A DNA stretch of 64,000 bases, taken from Microbotryum silenes-acaulis (Eukaryota > Basidiomycota > Microbotryomycetes > Microbotryales > Microbotryaceae). Under the pieces are notes generated by a model. It saw nothing but the letters and a program-made list of their open reading frames with translations. It did not search any database and was not told the DNA's origin. The stretch spans positions 806,001-870,000 of the forward strand of contig QPFY01000014.1 of NCBI GenBank assembly GCA_003665825.1. Direction: 5' to 3'. The position numbers and the translations under genes are program-made. This document shows positions 39,098-50,078 of the stretch, in pieces (the first letter of the stretch is position 1; the number at the start of each line of letters is the position of its first letter).

Positions 39098-39960
39098 TGC
39101 TGCTACGGAGGCACCCAAGGAAGCGGGAAAACAGGAAAAGGCTGACAAGGCGCAGGTCGTGCAAGAGGTCAAGAAAAAAGTCGAAAGCGTTGCTCCTATC
39201 GCCATAGCTGAGGGAACGACGTCGTCCTCGGCGAAACCGAAAAAGGAGAAAGCGGAAAAGGTCAAGAAACCTACGCCTGCGGTACCGGTCGTCGAAGCGC
39301 CGGCACCTTGGATGATTGATTTGAGGGTCGGCAAGATCGTCGAGGTGGGCGTGCACCCTGATGCGGACTCGTTGTATGTCGAAAAGATTGATGTGGGCGA
39401 GGAGGAACCGAGGACGGTCGTTTCGGGTTTGGTCAAGTACATGACCTTGGAGCAGAGTGAGTGCACAGTTTGAGTGGAGAGCGTTTTGGACGACGTTGCT
39501 GATTTGAACCTGGATTGGAATCAACAGTGCGAGGAACTACGTTGATCACGGTGTGCAACCTCAAGCCGGCCAACATGCGCGGCGTCAAGTCGTTCGCGAT
39601 GGTGCTCTGCGTAAGACCTCGCTACATATTCTTGACCAGCAAAAACTACAAATTGATCCGACCACTTTCCCCTCGCAGGCCACAGCAGCTGAAGGCAAGG
39701 AAGCGGGGATCGAATTCCTTTCCCCTCCAGAGGGTTCCGTCCCCGGTGATCGGGTTTATTTCGAAGGCTTCGAGGACCAACAGGCGTTGGAGATCCTGAA
39801 CCCCAAGAAGAAGATCTTTGAGACCGTTCAACCGGCGTTCACGACGTTGGAGAACCGGGAGGGCGCTTGGGTCGACAAGGAGAGTGGGAAGACGTACAAG
39901 ATTGTGACGAAGAGGGGGGAGTGTAGGACCCAGAGTTTGGTCGGGGCCAGTTTGAGTTAG
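38206..39960 (+). CDS. ARC1: Arc1/AIMP1-like tRNA-binding cofactor (EMAP-II domain)
   Basis: Arc1-type proteins bind tRNA and deliver it to methionyl- and glutamyl-tRNA synthetases. The start [20 protein letters not shown] leads into a GST-like N-terminal part ([20 protein letters not shown]). A Lys/Ala-rich linker follows, with a pure poly-Ala stretch of about 11 residues (GCC repeats near 39069-39100). The OB-fold tRNA-binding domain reads [60 protein letters not shown] and [17 protein letters not shown]. It ends with the EMAP-II-type extension ([14 protein letters not shown]...[15 protein letters not shown]), stop at 39960. About six exons. The OB fold and C-terminal extension are complete. 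Confidence 0.85.
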
Positions 39961-40226
39961 AGCACGAGAGGGGAAGTGCAATGCATTATTATGGGAATCA
40001 TTGACGGGGCGTTGCAAAAGGTGCTGTTGTGAAGATGGAAGTAAAGCTTTTCAAATCGGCAGGTGCGATTCGAGAGCGCGATTGGCTGCGATGCCGCCTG
40101 CGAGCGCGAACGGTTTCCTTCCTCCCACCTACGGCAGTTCGCACCCCCATCGCTCTACCGACCCTCTTTCTCGACCACTAGAGCTCGACTCTCAACCACC
40201 AACACGATCCACCCTCCTCCGGCATT
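39961..40226. other. Short intergenic interval
   Basis: About 265 bp between two plus-strand genes. It contains the 3' UTR of the Arc1-like gene and the promoter of the PAP2 gene. No distinct motif was recognised. Confidence 0.4.
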
Positions 40227-41517
40227 ATGCCCTCTGCCCTCTCGAACCGAGTCCGTTCCCTGACCCGACGACACCTCTCCTTCTTCAGTTGGGCACTACT
40301 CGTCGACTGGCTCGTTGTGGTGGGACTGTGGTGGATCGGGACCTATATCGAGAAGCAGGAACCGTACCAGCGGGATGTGGTGCATTACCTGGGTGAGGAG
40401 ACGGAACCGAAACCGCCGGGCCACGTGGGTCATCGTCCTAAATCTAGCGTATCGTCGCGTGCTCCCAGGTGACCACGACATTTCCTGGCCCCATACCCAA
40501 CACGAACGCGTTTCGGTCGAGAACTTGAACCTGCTGAGCGTGTACTTGCCCCTCGCGCTCATCCTGCTCGTCTCGGCGCTGAGGAGGTCCGTACAGGAGA
40601 TGCATCATGCCGCGTTGGGCTTGTTGGCCAGTAGGGCTTTGATGACGATCACCGTAGAGTTTATCAAGAATAGGGTGCGTCAACGTGTCGATTGGTGATC
40701 GTTGCGCAACGGGGGTGCGCACCGTCCTAGACGACACGAGCACGTGGGGCAGCACGTGGGGCACCAGACACCAGCTGAGCTGATCCCCTCCTCGGCGGAC
40801 TTTTGCCCTTTCCCTGGCGTGCGCTATAGGTCGGACGTCTCCGGCCCGATTTCCTCGATCGATGCGCCTACAGTGTCCTCTCGCACGACTGTACCGGACC
40901 TCACCACCTCGTCAAGGATGGCAGAAGATCCTTCCCCTCGGGTGCGGGAAAGAAACATGTCTGCCCCGATGGCGGATGAGCATCACGCTGATGTGGGACC
41001 GCTCTCATCCCTCGCAGGTCATTCATCAGCTTCGTTCCAAGGCTTGTTCTTTTTGTGCTTGTTCTTTGCGGGCAAGAATGGTACGTACGCGCGATGTTTT
41101 ACCGTGTCGCTCCTTGTGCAGCTGGGACTGATGTCCTTGCGCCGCCGTACCATAGGTGCCTTTGCCTTCCAGGCTCCATTCCCTCGCTCGACGATCCTGC
41201 AATCTCGAATGCTTCGACTTGCCATCACTTTATCGCCACTACTCTTGGCAACGTGGATCGCCATCACACGCCTCGAGGACCACATGCATCACCCGACCGA
41301 CGTGCTCGCCGGATCAACGATCGGTATCCTCACCGCGAGCCTAGGCTACGCTTTGTATTGGAACAACCCGTTTGATGTGGACAAGTTGCACGTGATGGGT
41401 TGCGCGAGGAAAGTTTATGGCGCCGAGGAGGAAGATGGGGAATTGTTTTTGGAGCAGGATGTTGTGGAGAGTGATTTAGAAGAGGAGGCGAGGAGGGGAG
41501 CCGTCGAGGAGTGTTGA
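40227..41517 (+). CDS. PAP2-family lipid phosphatase (DPP1/LPP1-like)
   Basis: A membrane phosphatase that would act on phosphatidic acid, diacylglycerol pyrophosphate or related lipids. The ATG at 40227 starts MPSALSNRVRSLTRRHLSFF, with a helix SWALLVDWLVVVGLWWIGTY. The three catalytic motifs are present across exons: KNRVGRLRPDFLDRC (KX6RP), RRSFPSGHSSASFQGLFFL (PSGH) and TRLEDHMHHPTDVLAGSTIG (RX5HX3D, with Thr in place of the usual Ser). Further helices are VYLPLALILLVSAL, ITLSPLLLATWIAI and GILTASLGYALYW. The C-terminal tail is acidic (EEEDGELFLEQDVVESDLEE), stop at 41517. About five exons. Confidence 0.88.
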
Positions 41518-41764
41518 TTTGAGCAGCGAATATGGGGTTGGATTTGTAGTTATTGCTGAAGGGTCGGAAGCCTGGCCTTTTGTTTTGGAGGAAGGATCGT
41601 TTATTTGTAAATATTAGATTACAGTGGGTAAATTAAGAGCGAAATTGAGTGCAAGGTTTGAATGGGTCGAGATTGACAGAGCCGATCGAGATGAGCAAAC
41701 GGCTCGGCATGCATAACAACAGTATGATGCGACTAAGATAAATTCTCTTCAATGCTAAGATCAT

Positions 41765-41795
<31 letters not shown>

Positions 41796-41935
41796 ACATT
41801 ACATCTTGATATTCCGGAACATCGCCTCGCCGAGACGTTTTCTGAACGCCAGCTTCATACGATCACCCTGCGTTCACAGCGCCGGTCTCAGAAGGGCGTT
41901 GCGGACGGCCATGCACCGCTGTACTAGTCTTGAGC
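41518..41935. other. Convergent 3' region with a 29-base C run
   Basis: This separates the converging PAP2 and CID genes. An uninterrupted run of 29 C lies at 41765-41793. No gene is seen. The exact 3' end of the CID gene is uncertain, and a last exon could reach about 41863. Confidence 0.5.
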
Positions 41936-44082
41936 TTAAGCATGATTGTAAGACGTGGGGTTGTCGTAGTCCGTCTGCATTGACGAGGAAGCGACGATCG
42001 ACGTCGGAGCGGACGAAGCAAACCCATTCGCATTCGCATTCCCATTCACATTCCCGTTCCCATTCGTATGCCCAATCGCATTCGCATTCGCATTCGCCGT
42101 TCCCACCTCCCCCGATCGAGGAAACCCGATCCCGGACATCATCATCTGTTGCTGCGCTTGCTGTTGTTGTCTCAACGTCACCATCTGCACGAACGCCATC
42201 ACTTCTCCATTCGTAGGCTCACGGTCCGTCAAGTGCGCGAAGAGCGTTGGACGAAGGGACGCGACGAGGGATGTCCACGAGTGCGGGGAGAGGGCGGAGA
42301 AAGTTGTTGGGTCGAAGGAGGCGGCGGGGGAAGGGCTGGGAGAGGGATGAGGTTGTGGTTGTGGCGTGATGGTAGGGGCAGAGGAGGGGGTGACTTGGGG
42401 TGTAGGCAGGAACATCGGCGGTTTGAAGCCTGGTGGGGGTGGGGGTGGGGGTGGCGCAACGAGTGACGGGTTCGCATTCGTGGATGGGAAAGAGGGCAAA
42501 GGGCAAAGGGCAGGAGTTGAAAAAGATTGTTCGAGCAACGAACTCAGAACTTGATTGTTACGAGAGTCTGGTCCGTCGGGCGAGTGTAGGGCGGGGGGAG
42601 GAAGGGTCGAGCGTGAAGCGTCTTTCACAGAAGCCGGCTGCTTCGCCAGAGATTCGAGAAGCGCAATTTGTGAGGTGTTGAATGGTGATGCCGAGCGTGC
42701 TGGAGTTGGGAGAGGAGGTACATTCGACGATGCTATCGCAGGAGGTGGCGGGGGTGTCGGTTTGTTCGGAAGGCTGTTCGATAGAAGGGGAGATGAGCCG
42801 GTGAGTGACGACTTGACTTTTTCGTTGCCCTGACGTTAGGATAATACGCACAAGACCCCGGACTTTGCGCCTGCGATCGCGCGAGCTACTTCATCCTGGA
42901 TTGATAATGTGGGTCTGCCTTTACCGTTCGTTGTCGAAGAAGAGTTGGAGGAGGTCGAGGTCGAGGTCGGATCGGATTGAGCGCCAAAGAGGGCGAGCAC
43001 ACTGGCTGGCAGGCCTGAAGGTGCCGAGCTGGGAGGGTCTGGAGCACGAACGGAGTGTTAAGGTGCTATCTCAGCTCTCTAGCACACGTAAAGAATGCAA
43101 AGAACGCGGAGATGGACATTGCAAGCTTCGCACGAGGATCGATGCGCCGTCATCGATCAATCGATCGATCGATCGCTGTGACAAAGCTACAATGAAGGTC
43201 GCACCCAAAAAGAGGACCCATGACAGGGTACGACGATAAATGCACTCACCTTGCGTTACTGCATCGGCATAGGCTCCCGGGGGAGGCGATAGCGGAGGTG
43301 TGGTCGAAGTCGAGATTGGAGCTGATCCGTTCGCTCCGCTGGGGCCTTGTTGATCGAAGGCGGCCATCTTGGCGTTGATCCGTGACAGTGACGACGACGA
43401 GAAAACGCCCCCCTTTTGCCAGATTTCAAGGATCTTGCGCACTTTTTCCTGTGGAATTGCCATCGAGAGCACGGTTTCAGTTGGCCGAGCTCGATCGCTG
43501 GCATGTCCGCGGCTGCAAAGCAGGACGACAAGCGGTGACGAACACGATGCTGTTGTTCGCCATTCTCCCACGAGTCGAGTATGATCTTGGCGAGCATGGC
43601 TTCCAACTCGGTCATAAAGGCCGCATAATCCGGTGTGGCCGATGATGCGGTCGAGGTCGACGGTTCGAACGACGACACGGACTGCTCCTTGAGTGCTCGC
43701 TTGACGCGCTTCCTGCCCTCCCGTGCGATGGCGTCGACGAGGTACAACGAATGAAGCTTTTGCGGTGGGGTGGCTTTGCGATGGTGGCGAAGGATCGAGG
43801 CGACGAGCGGGGTGTCGGGCTGTGCGGATGCGACACGTCAGCGTTCAGCGCGACGCAGGGGCACATCACTGGAGCCGTAAGCCCGCGCACGACATTGAGC
43901 ATAGCACTCTCGACGACGGCTTCCACTCTCGAATGGGACAGCGACTTGGTGAGCGCCTGTCGCACGGACCGATCAAATTCCTGCGAAGATGAGTCGCGCG
44001 AGCTCAGTCAGCGCCCGATAACAAGGCAGCGTGCTGAATAGAGTCGCACTCAGATGCTGACCTCGATAGTCGAAGTGGCCAT
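41936..44082 (-). CDS. CID-domain protein (RNA polymerase II CTD-interacting, Nrd1/Seb1/SCAF-like)
   Basis: CID domains bind the phosphorylated heptad repeats of RNA polymerase II and act in termination and RNA processing. The first exon is seven codons (MATSTIE, ATG at 44082), spliced to EFDRSVRQALTKSLSHSRVE. Then come PDTPLVASILRHHRKATPPQ and KLHSLYLVDAIAREGRKRVK, FMTELEAMLAKIILDSWENG and EKVRKILEIWQKGGVFSSSS, the whole eight-helix CID. The rest (about 42,000-43,330) is low-complexity: Pro/Ser-rich, a poly-Pro run, QQQQAQQQMMMSG and Asn/Ala repeats (TANANANAIGHTNGNGN). No RRM was found in the exons I could follow, unlike Nrd1, Seb1 and SCAF4/8. The C-terminus is set at stop 41936, but an additional intron may extend it. 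Confidence 0.75.
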
Positions 44083-44606
44083 AGCCGACGTCGTGGAGGG
44101 ATACCGGATCGAGCACGGCTGATGTCGCCAGTGAGGTGCGGGAGGCCAAAGCCATCATCTTGCCGCGCGCAGGGCGCAGGGCCGCAGGGAGTTGTCGGAA
44201 AAAAAGGTAATAAACAAACGAATGAGAACAAAAAAAGGAGATAGGAACCAGAAAGAAGGAAAGATAAACACATGATGTAGGTCATAGTATGTTCTTGTTG
44301 CAAAACCAAGTCGGCATTTCGCGGCGTATCCAGTACACCTACACCAGGTACACCGTCGTAGACATGGAATGATGCCTAAGCTTGAAGCTTGAGAAACCTG
44401 AGGCCGACGCCGGTCTCGCCCGCACTGCAGCGGCCTCAATTCAAAGCCTCTTCAAAGTTCACGGCTCGGAAAGCAGTGTTGAGAGCAATCAAGAAAGCAT
44501 GCCTTGGAGATGTGGATTACATGAAATGCTTTCCACAAAATTTACGCGAACATCTCACCGTGATTGGATCTCCCGGAGTCCAATGGCTAGAGTACTAACG
44601 CACCGC
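44083..44606. other. Interval upstream of the CID gene with an anonymous ORF
   Basis: The first 300 bases should hold the CID promoter. A plus-strand ORF at 44389-44598 (ending DYMKCFPQNLREHLTVIGSP) has protein-like content but no match, and it ends just before the duplicated kinase segment. It is likely part of the repeat debris that begins here. Confidence 0.3.
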
Positions 44607-44840
44607 CGCGCCCGCCGTCCACTCATCACCTCCAGCATCTCGCTCTGTATGGGTTCTTCCAACGAAAACGAAGCGACGCCAATTGTTTCCACCAACTCTC
44701 GGCCACCAACGCTCACCCAACTGCTCACTACTTGTGCTCCATCCAGCTGGTTTCTCCCGCCACCGGACCACGATAGAGCGTGTCACTCAACTGTCTCGCG
44801 CGTTCAAGCCGATGCTGGGACAACCGCCTACGATTGCGTC
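44607..44840 (+). pseudogene. Partial copy of the kinase-like gene's first exon
   Basis: About 230 bp, nearly the same as 46,590-46,815. It includes the promoter-proximal TCACCTCCAGCATCTCGCTC and the start codon (ATG at 44649), and encodes MGSSNENEATPIVSTNSRPP to TTAYDCV. After that codon similarity stops abruptly, and the following sequence belongs to an inverted Helitron helicase fragment. So this is a truncated duplicate without the body of the gene. Confidence 0.75.
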
Positions 44841-45150
44841 GTAAGAGCCAATCTGCAAAGTCCTGTGCCTTTGCCCGTTCCGTTTCGGTCATGCGGTCTG
44901 CAGCGGCCAGAAGACCCATGTTTGTCTGCGCTTGCACCGACCGTGCCACTGTTCCACTGTTAGTACAGGGTCTAAAAGTCAGGCAAGGACCGCTACTTAC
45001 AGAGAGATGCAGCACCTCAACTTCCCCCCAGAAGTCAACATTCCATGATGCAAGCGTCGACGATTTGTGCAGGCGATGACTTGGGAATAACAGGAAGGCA
45101 TCTTGAGAAAACTTGTCCCCTGTGATGTTACAGTCCAACCGGTCAGTTAG
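44840..45150 (-). pseudogene. Helitron PIF1-type helicase fragment, inverted
   Basis: Read on the minus strand, after an intron acceptor (ACATCACAG near 45121), the sequence corresponds with small frameshifts to the block GDxxQCLPVIPKSSPAQIVD followed by ACIME and FWGEVEVLHLS. This is the motif II-III region of Helitron helicases. The same block occurs in the opposite orientation at 51,770-51,895, sharing the TCTGGGGGGAAGTTGAGGTG core. The reading frame is broken, so it is a relic. Confidence 0.6.
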
Positions 45151-46625
45151 TCATGCTGCCCTGCGCTGTGCTGTTGAAAGATTGGCACACACCTGCCAAC
45201 GCGATGGTCACCGAACCGAACCGCGCCGTTGAGGATCTGCCACGGGATGATGAGCCGCACTTCACGCGACCAGAGCCTGTTTTCTTGCGTGGTTCGTTAC
45301 AGCTATTTGCTGCTGTCCATCTCTAGCAATGACAGTGAAGACTCACATTTAGTGTCCCAATGACCCGGATTCTCAACCGTACGAAGTCAATCCTTCCGCT
45401 GTGTCACTGATGTCCAATGTCTATTTTTTCGTGTCAGTTTTTCCGTCATATCTAAGACTGCACAGCCATGTCAAGGGATAACTCAATTTCAAATCGCTCC
45501 GCCAATTTCAAATGCATATCAAGTCGCTGTGCCGATTTCAAATGCATTCCAAATCGCTGTGCCGATTTCAAATCGGGGGCCCGATCCCGGGATGATGATC
45601 CCGGGATCGTCCCATTTCAGGGGGGGTTTTTTGCTATGTGACCTCTTGGTGCGCGTAACGCAGAAGAATTTCTGAGCATTGTACAGCTCGTAGAGTAGTT
45701 TTGAGAGATTATTCAGCACTAGGCGGCCCTCATATTTGGACATCTTCAGTCAGAATCCTGGAAAAATGTTGGTCATTTTGCCTCGAAAAAACGCCGTGTT
45801 TAGATGGCCGCCTATGGCTGGGCTTTCGGGGGTCCTTGCGCAATCGGCCCGCCACACTTCGCCACATCAGTGCCACACTGCACGACGCTCGGTGCTCCTG
45901 ATCTCCTCGCTTTCTATCTTCAGTCTCTACGACGCACCACAATTCTACAAAACACTAGCCAGTCTTGTCACGTGAAAATCCTGCCGACGAGTCAGACATT
46001 CATCGCACGTTCGTGACGGTCGACAAGCAGAGCATGGGCATCCCGCTGATGGTCCTTCTCGACAAGCGCGAGGAGCCGCTCCTACCCGTGGACATTGCCA
46101 ACTTCTACATAGATTCCTACATGCGAAGAAAGGTCTGGCATCACTACGAGAGCGAAGTCATCTGGCACGCCGTGGGGCAGTCGACATGGCTCGAGCTCGA
46201 CTCGTATCTGCAGGCGGTTGAGCAGCGCGTGGGCGAGCGCGTAAATGAGTGGAAGCGGGATTTCAGTGTCAATCTCTTGTCGGAACGCGTTCGCAAGCAA
46301 TGGGCGCAGCTTTCCAGAGCCTGGCAGGCGTCTCTGAACGACACCTGGCGGCTCATCAACGGCACGGGCTTCCGTGCGTACCCCCGCCCCCCCCGGGGCC
46401 GTGACGTATTAGACGGTCCGCCGGCGTACCAACGTTTTCCTGGGCCAAATCTCCAAAAAGCTCCCCAAACTCGCCGCGCGCGGGGTAGTAATATATTTGT
46501 TAGGCTTATTTTGACCCACATAGGTGCGTTGGAGAAAAAAATGGGGCGGTACCTCGCCGCGCCCGCCGGGGCCCTCTTTCTTCACTTCCCGCCGTTCACT
46601 CATCACCTCCAGCATCTCGCTCTGT
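45151..46625. other. Repeat-bearing interval upstream of the kinase-like gene
   Basis: It contains three imperfect units of about 31 bp with the core CGCTGTGCCGATTTCAAATG (about 45490-45575). A perfect 12-bp inverted repeat with a 4-base loop follows (45582-45609). A plus-strand ORF at 45965-46990 is listed separately. The last 100 bases before 46626 are shared with the partial copy at 44.6 kb and probably are the promoter. Confidence 0.45.
45965..46480 (+). CDS. Anonymous protein-like ORF (doubtful)
   Basis: The first 165 codons of a 341-codon frame look like a real, helical protein: VTVDKQSMGIPLMVLLDKRE, PVDIANFYIDSYMRRKVWHH, YLQAVEQRVGERVNEWKRDF, VNLLSERVRKQWAQLSRAWQ. After about 46480 the same frame overlaps the promoter and first exon of the kinase-like gene, so the genuine coding part probably ends or splices before that. 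No family was recognised. It could be a diverged or truncated domain related to the kinase gene's N-terminus, or a captured exon. The start codon is uncertain. Confidence 0.35.
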
Positions 46626-49320
46626 ATGGCTTCTTCCAACGAAGCGACGCCAATTGTTTCCTCCAACTCTCGGCCACCAACGCTCACCCGACTCCTCGCT
46701 ACTTGTGCTCCATCCAGCTGGTTTCGCCCGCCACCGCACCACGATGGAGCGTGTCATTCAACTGCCACGCGCGTTCAAGCCGATGCTGGGACGACCGCCT
46801 ACGATTGCGTCGCCCGGCTGGGAGGATTGAAATGGGGCACACCCGCGTCACCTGGCGTCAGGGTTCTCAGCGCTTTTTTCGATATACTCGAGCAACACCC
46901 CTCATTGCTGGACCTGTTCCGCGAGGAGCTGGACGCCATCAGCAATGCTCCTCGCAGCCGGATGCCTCGGACGAGCGAGCACGGCGTTGAAATCTCGTTT
47001 ACAGGCCTGTTCTATGCCGGTCTAGAATCTGCAACGGCGGCGCTGCTCAACCATTATGCCGCGATCACCGAGGCCGTCGGAGCTTCTTCCGCTTCCGCAT
47101 CGACCTCCGCGACGAGACCCAGGTACTCGCTTTGGATGGACGAACCTGGACGTGCTCTCCGTACGCAGGGCGATGCTGTTGTCTACATTGGACTTGAGGC
47201 TGGCGACGTCGTTTCAAGTATCTCGATCGAATACAAGCGGGACAACGTACATCATAGCTTGGCCAAGGTACGCCAGGATGGCGCCCTCTCGCATATTCCC
47301 ATACTCGACCACGGGGCCCCAGTGCCACTTCAGAAACTAGAGGAAGAAAAGTCGAAGGGTGCAGATGCTGTGGCGACCAAGCTGAGGCATGCATCTTGCA
47401 GGCTTGGACAAACGCTTTCTCGATCCGGCCTCGAATATTGGGGCTCTGTGTTTACTCATTTCTCATTTTTCATGCTCGTGTAGGCCATTATCCAATGCGT
47501 CTCCAGCGATAGTCGATTCTTTTTGCTGCTGTCGATTCCGTTCTTCCAGATTGGTGAACTGGGTACGTCGTAGATTTGAACTCACCAACACCTATCGAAG
47601 CTTTCCGGGCCCCACTGACGCATGCGATCATGCGGCCTTGCTTTGGCCATTCGCCGCTCACCCACAGTCCAGCACCAGTCGACGCATGTTGCAACGGCAA
47701 GCGATCCCGTAGCGTCGACCTCAGCGGCGTCTGCCTCAATCTCGGCTGCGACCGCTTACTCACCGGCACCGCCCCTCAAGGCCAGGTACAGCTTGATTCT
47801 ACAAGAACTGGCCCGATGGGTAGAGCCCTCTCCGACGACCTTGAACCCAAACGCGGCCGAAACACTTGGCACCGATCTTCCACGACGGTCATTCATCGTG
47901 TCCTTCATCGCCCTGGCTTTCACAGCCGTTATCGAAGTTCCCAAGCCGGACCAAGCCGTCATCGATACATTGCTCGATGCTCAATCTCAACGTCCGAATC
48001 GGCCTCGTCTTCGCTCCAATCGGGACTTGGACCCTAATTATGAACCCTCTCCGCGGGTCCAAAAAGCCTCGAAGACTTCGACCGAAGCCACCGGTGCTCG
48101 TCCTTCGGGGCGACTGGCAGGCCGACCACCGCGAGCTCAAACCAAGGACTCGGATCGACCCATCACCCCGCCTATCTCCGTAGAGTTGCAATCTGATCCG
48201 TCCTCCGACCCGTTGACGCCTGAGACTCGCATTTTCTCGTCCCCTCCTACATCGACGGAATGGAGTCCTACAAGCTCGCCGCTTTCCGGCTCGCCCCTCC
48301 CGTCGAAATCGATCATCATAGTTCAAGATCGCGACTTCGTGATCAAGGCCAGCTTGTCGAACGCGCACTGGTCTATGATGGTGCGTTATGTGCTCTGCAC
48401 TGCTGCTCCCGTCCTAGCCCTTGTAGCCCAGCTCACCAAAGGGATCGTTCACTTTATGCTCTTGCACAGTCGTACACGGGCACGAGCCGCGTGGAACTGG
48501 TCGAGATCGGGTTTGATATTGTCTCTTCGGTTGCTTCCGACTCGCCCCTTGCGTCCCGTCTGCCGTCAAAGCCTTCCCCAGCGAGCGATTTTATTCGAGG
48601 CCTTCATCTGTCCGATGTGGTTTTGCGGTGGCTGTCCGAAGACCCCCGGGAAGAGCTTGAAGACGATCGAATCCCCCTCGAACTCTTGGATCGGTTCGAG
48701 CCCACTGCGGATCTTCGTCTGGAGAAGGAGGTCGGGACGGGAAGTACTGCCGGCGGGTGGCTTGCGAACGTCGTGCGAGTCAACCGACCGTTGTCCTCGT
48801 CCGCCAAACCCGAGGTGCCTCTAGTTGACCACCCTGCCCCGAACACGACGTACTTTCTCAAGCTCGTGCCGTGTAGTTACGTCGGCTCGGTCATCCGCGA
48901 GACGCTGTTTTACCAGCACGTCTTGCCCCACCTCCCCGAGCATCTTCGAAAACATCTCCCGCAATATCACGGCACATATCGAAGGACGAATGGCAACGGA
49001 TACGCCATGGTGCTTGAGAATGTGGGCAAAACGATGAACGAGCTCGACTTCTACGGATCGCCGGGCGAATTGTGGTAAGCTCCTGCAGGGCGGCGCACTG
49101 ATCCAGCCATGTGCAAGCCGGTCAAGAGGCCGCGCGGATTCCTGACCCTCTGATTCTTTTTTCTTTCTTCTACGGGAGGTGCAGGGAGATCGAGGCGGCT
49201 TTCAGGGAACTCGGCATCATCCACAATGATGTCAGGGCCGGCAACGTACTGGTTCGACCCAACAATGGCCCTCTTTGCTTCGTTGATTGGGGACGATCGT
49301 ATCTCAAACTCCGAGTGTGA
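46626..49320 (+). CDS. Kinase-like protein with long N-terminal extension (FunK1-related), five exons
   Basis: Exons 46626-47447, 47484-47562, 47668-48380, 48470-49074 and 49185-49320 join with consistent phase into 784 residues. The N-terminal 300 residues contain VRVLSAFFDILEQHPSLLDL and ISIEYKRDNVHHSLAKVRQD, then GLEYWGSAIIQCVSSDSRFF and LLLSIPFFQIGEL. A Ser/Pro-rich linker follows. The kinase part has TTYFLKLVPCSYVGSVIRET (N-lobe Lys), LPQYHGTYRR, GYAMVLENVGKTM, the catalytic loop GIIHNDVRAGNVLV and the metal motif as FVDWGRS instead of DFG. The frame stops soon after DWG, so most of the C-lobe is absent. A possible continuation lies at about 49848-50060. Intron 1 is only 36 nt. Its first-exon region is duplicated at 44.6 kb. 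Confidence 0.6.
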
Positions 49321-50060
49321 ATCTTTTCTCTCCTCCTCCTTCTGAGGTCTCTGTTTTTTCTCTCTTCTATGCTTGTTTTATATTTTGTACGCACTTTCCC
49401 TCAGGTTCATCTGCAATGCGCAACGCTCGTCATCTCGTTCATCTCGTCAGTGTCGTAGTTGTACTCGAGAGCACCCCGAGCTGAATGGACCTCAGCTCCT
49501 ACCGGTTCGGCGAGAATCGTGCTTCTGGACTGAGGTTGAGGCTGGAAGGAGAGAGAGAGAACAAAGGAGGAAATGAAAAGTCTATATGGAATGAACCCCC
49601 CCCCCCCCCCCCCCCCCCCCAAGAGACGAGTTCACTCAGTCTTGAGTTAGGTACTAGTGGCCCCAGAGCCAGAGGCACGCTGTCGCCTGATCCGCGGTGA
49701 GAATTTTTGTTGTTGAGTTTCATCGGACCCTCTCAACGACCGCACCACCCAGTCCAGCTCGCCCTAACCCGGGCTTGAACGAACATCCACGTCACCGAGC
49801 ACTCGCCTCGAACCAAACACGCAACATTGGGTGAAAAGGAAGACTATTTCGACGACTACGATCTTGCGGCACTCGCCGAGGAAGACGGCAATTTCTATCC
49901 TCTCGAGTGGATCATACTCGTGTTCATCCGCCCCATCGTCAGGATGCTCTACGGAGACCATCACCTCGTCATAGCCGCCAGAGAGGTGCGCTCAATCATG
50001 GGTCAAACTGGCGATCGGAGATGAGGAGTGCGTCAACCTTGCACACTACAGGTTTTGAAC
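49321..50060 (+). other. Possible last exon of the kinase-like gene behind a poly-C tract
   Basis: A run of 25 C lies at 49596-49620. From about 49848 a frame reads EDYFDDYDLAALAEEDGNFY, PLEWIILVFIRPIVRMLYGD and HHLVIAAREV. After a short intron (about 49988-50051) it continues LNR and stops. Splicing from CGA|GTGTGA at 49317 would join this in phase and supply a C-terminal tail. The intron would be about 530 bp, far longer than any other in the window, so something may have been inserted into it. Confidence 0.35.
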
Positions 50061-50078
50061 CGTTGACGACACTCGCGA

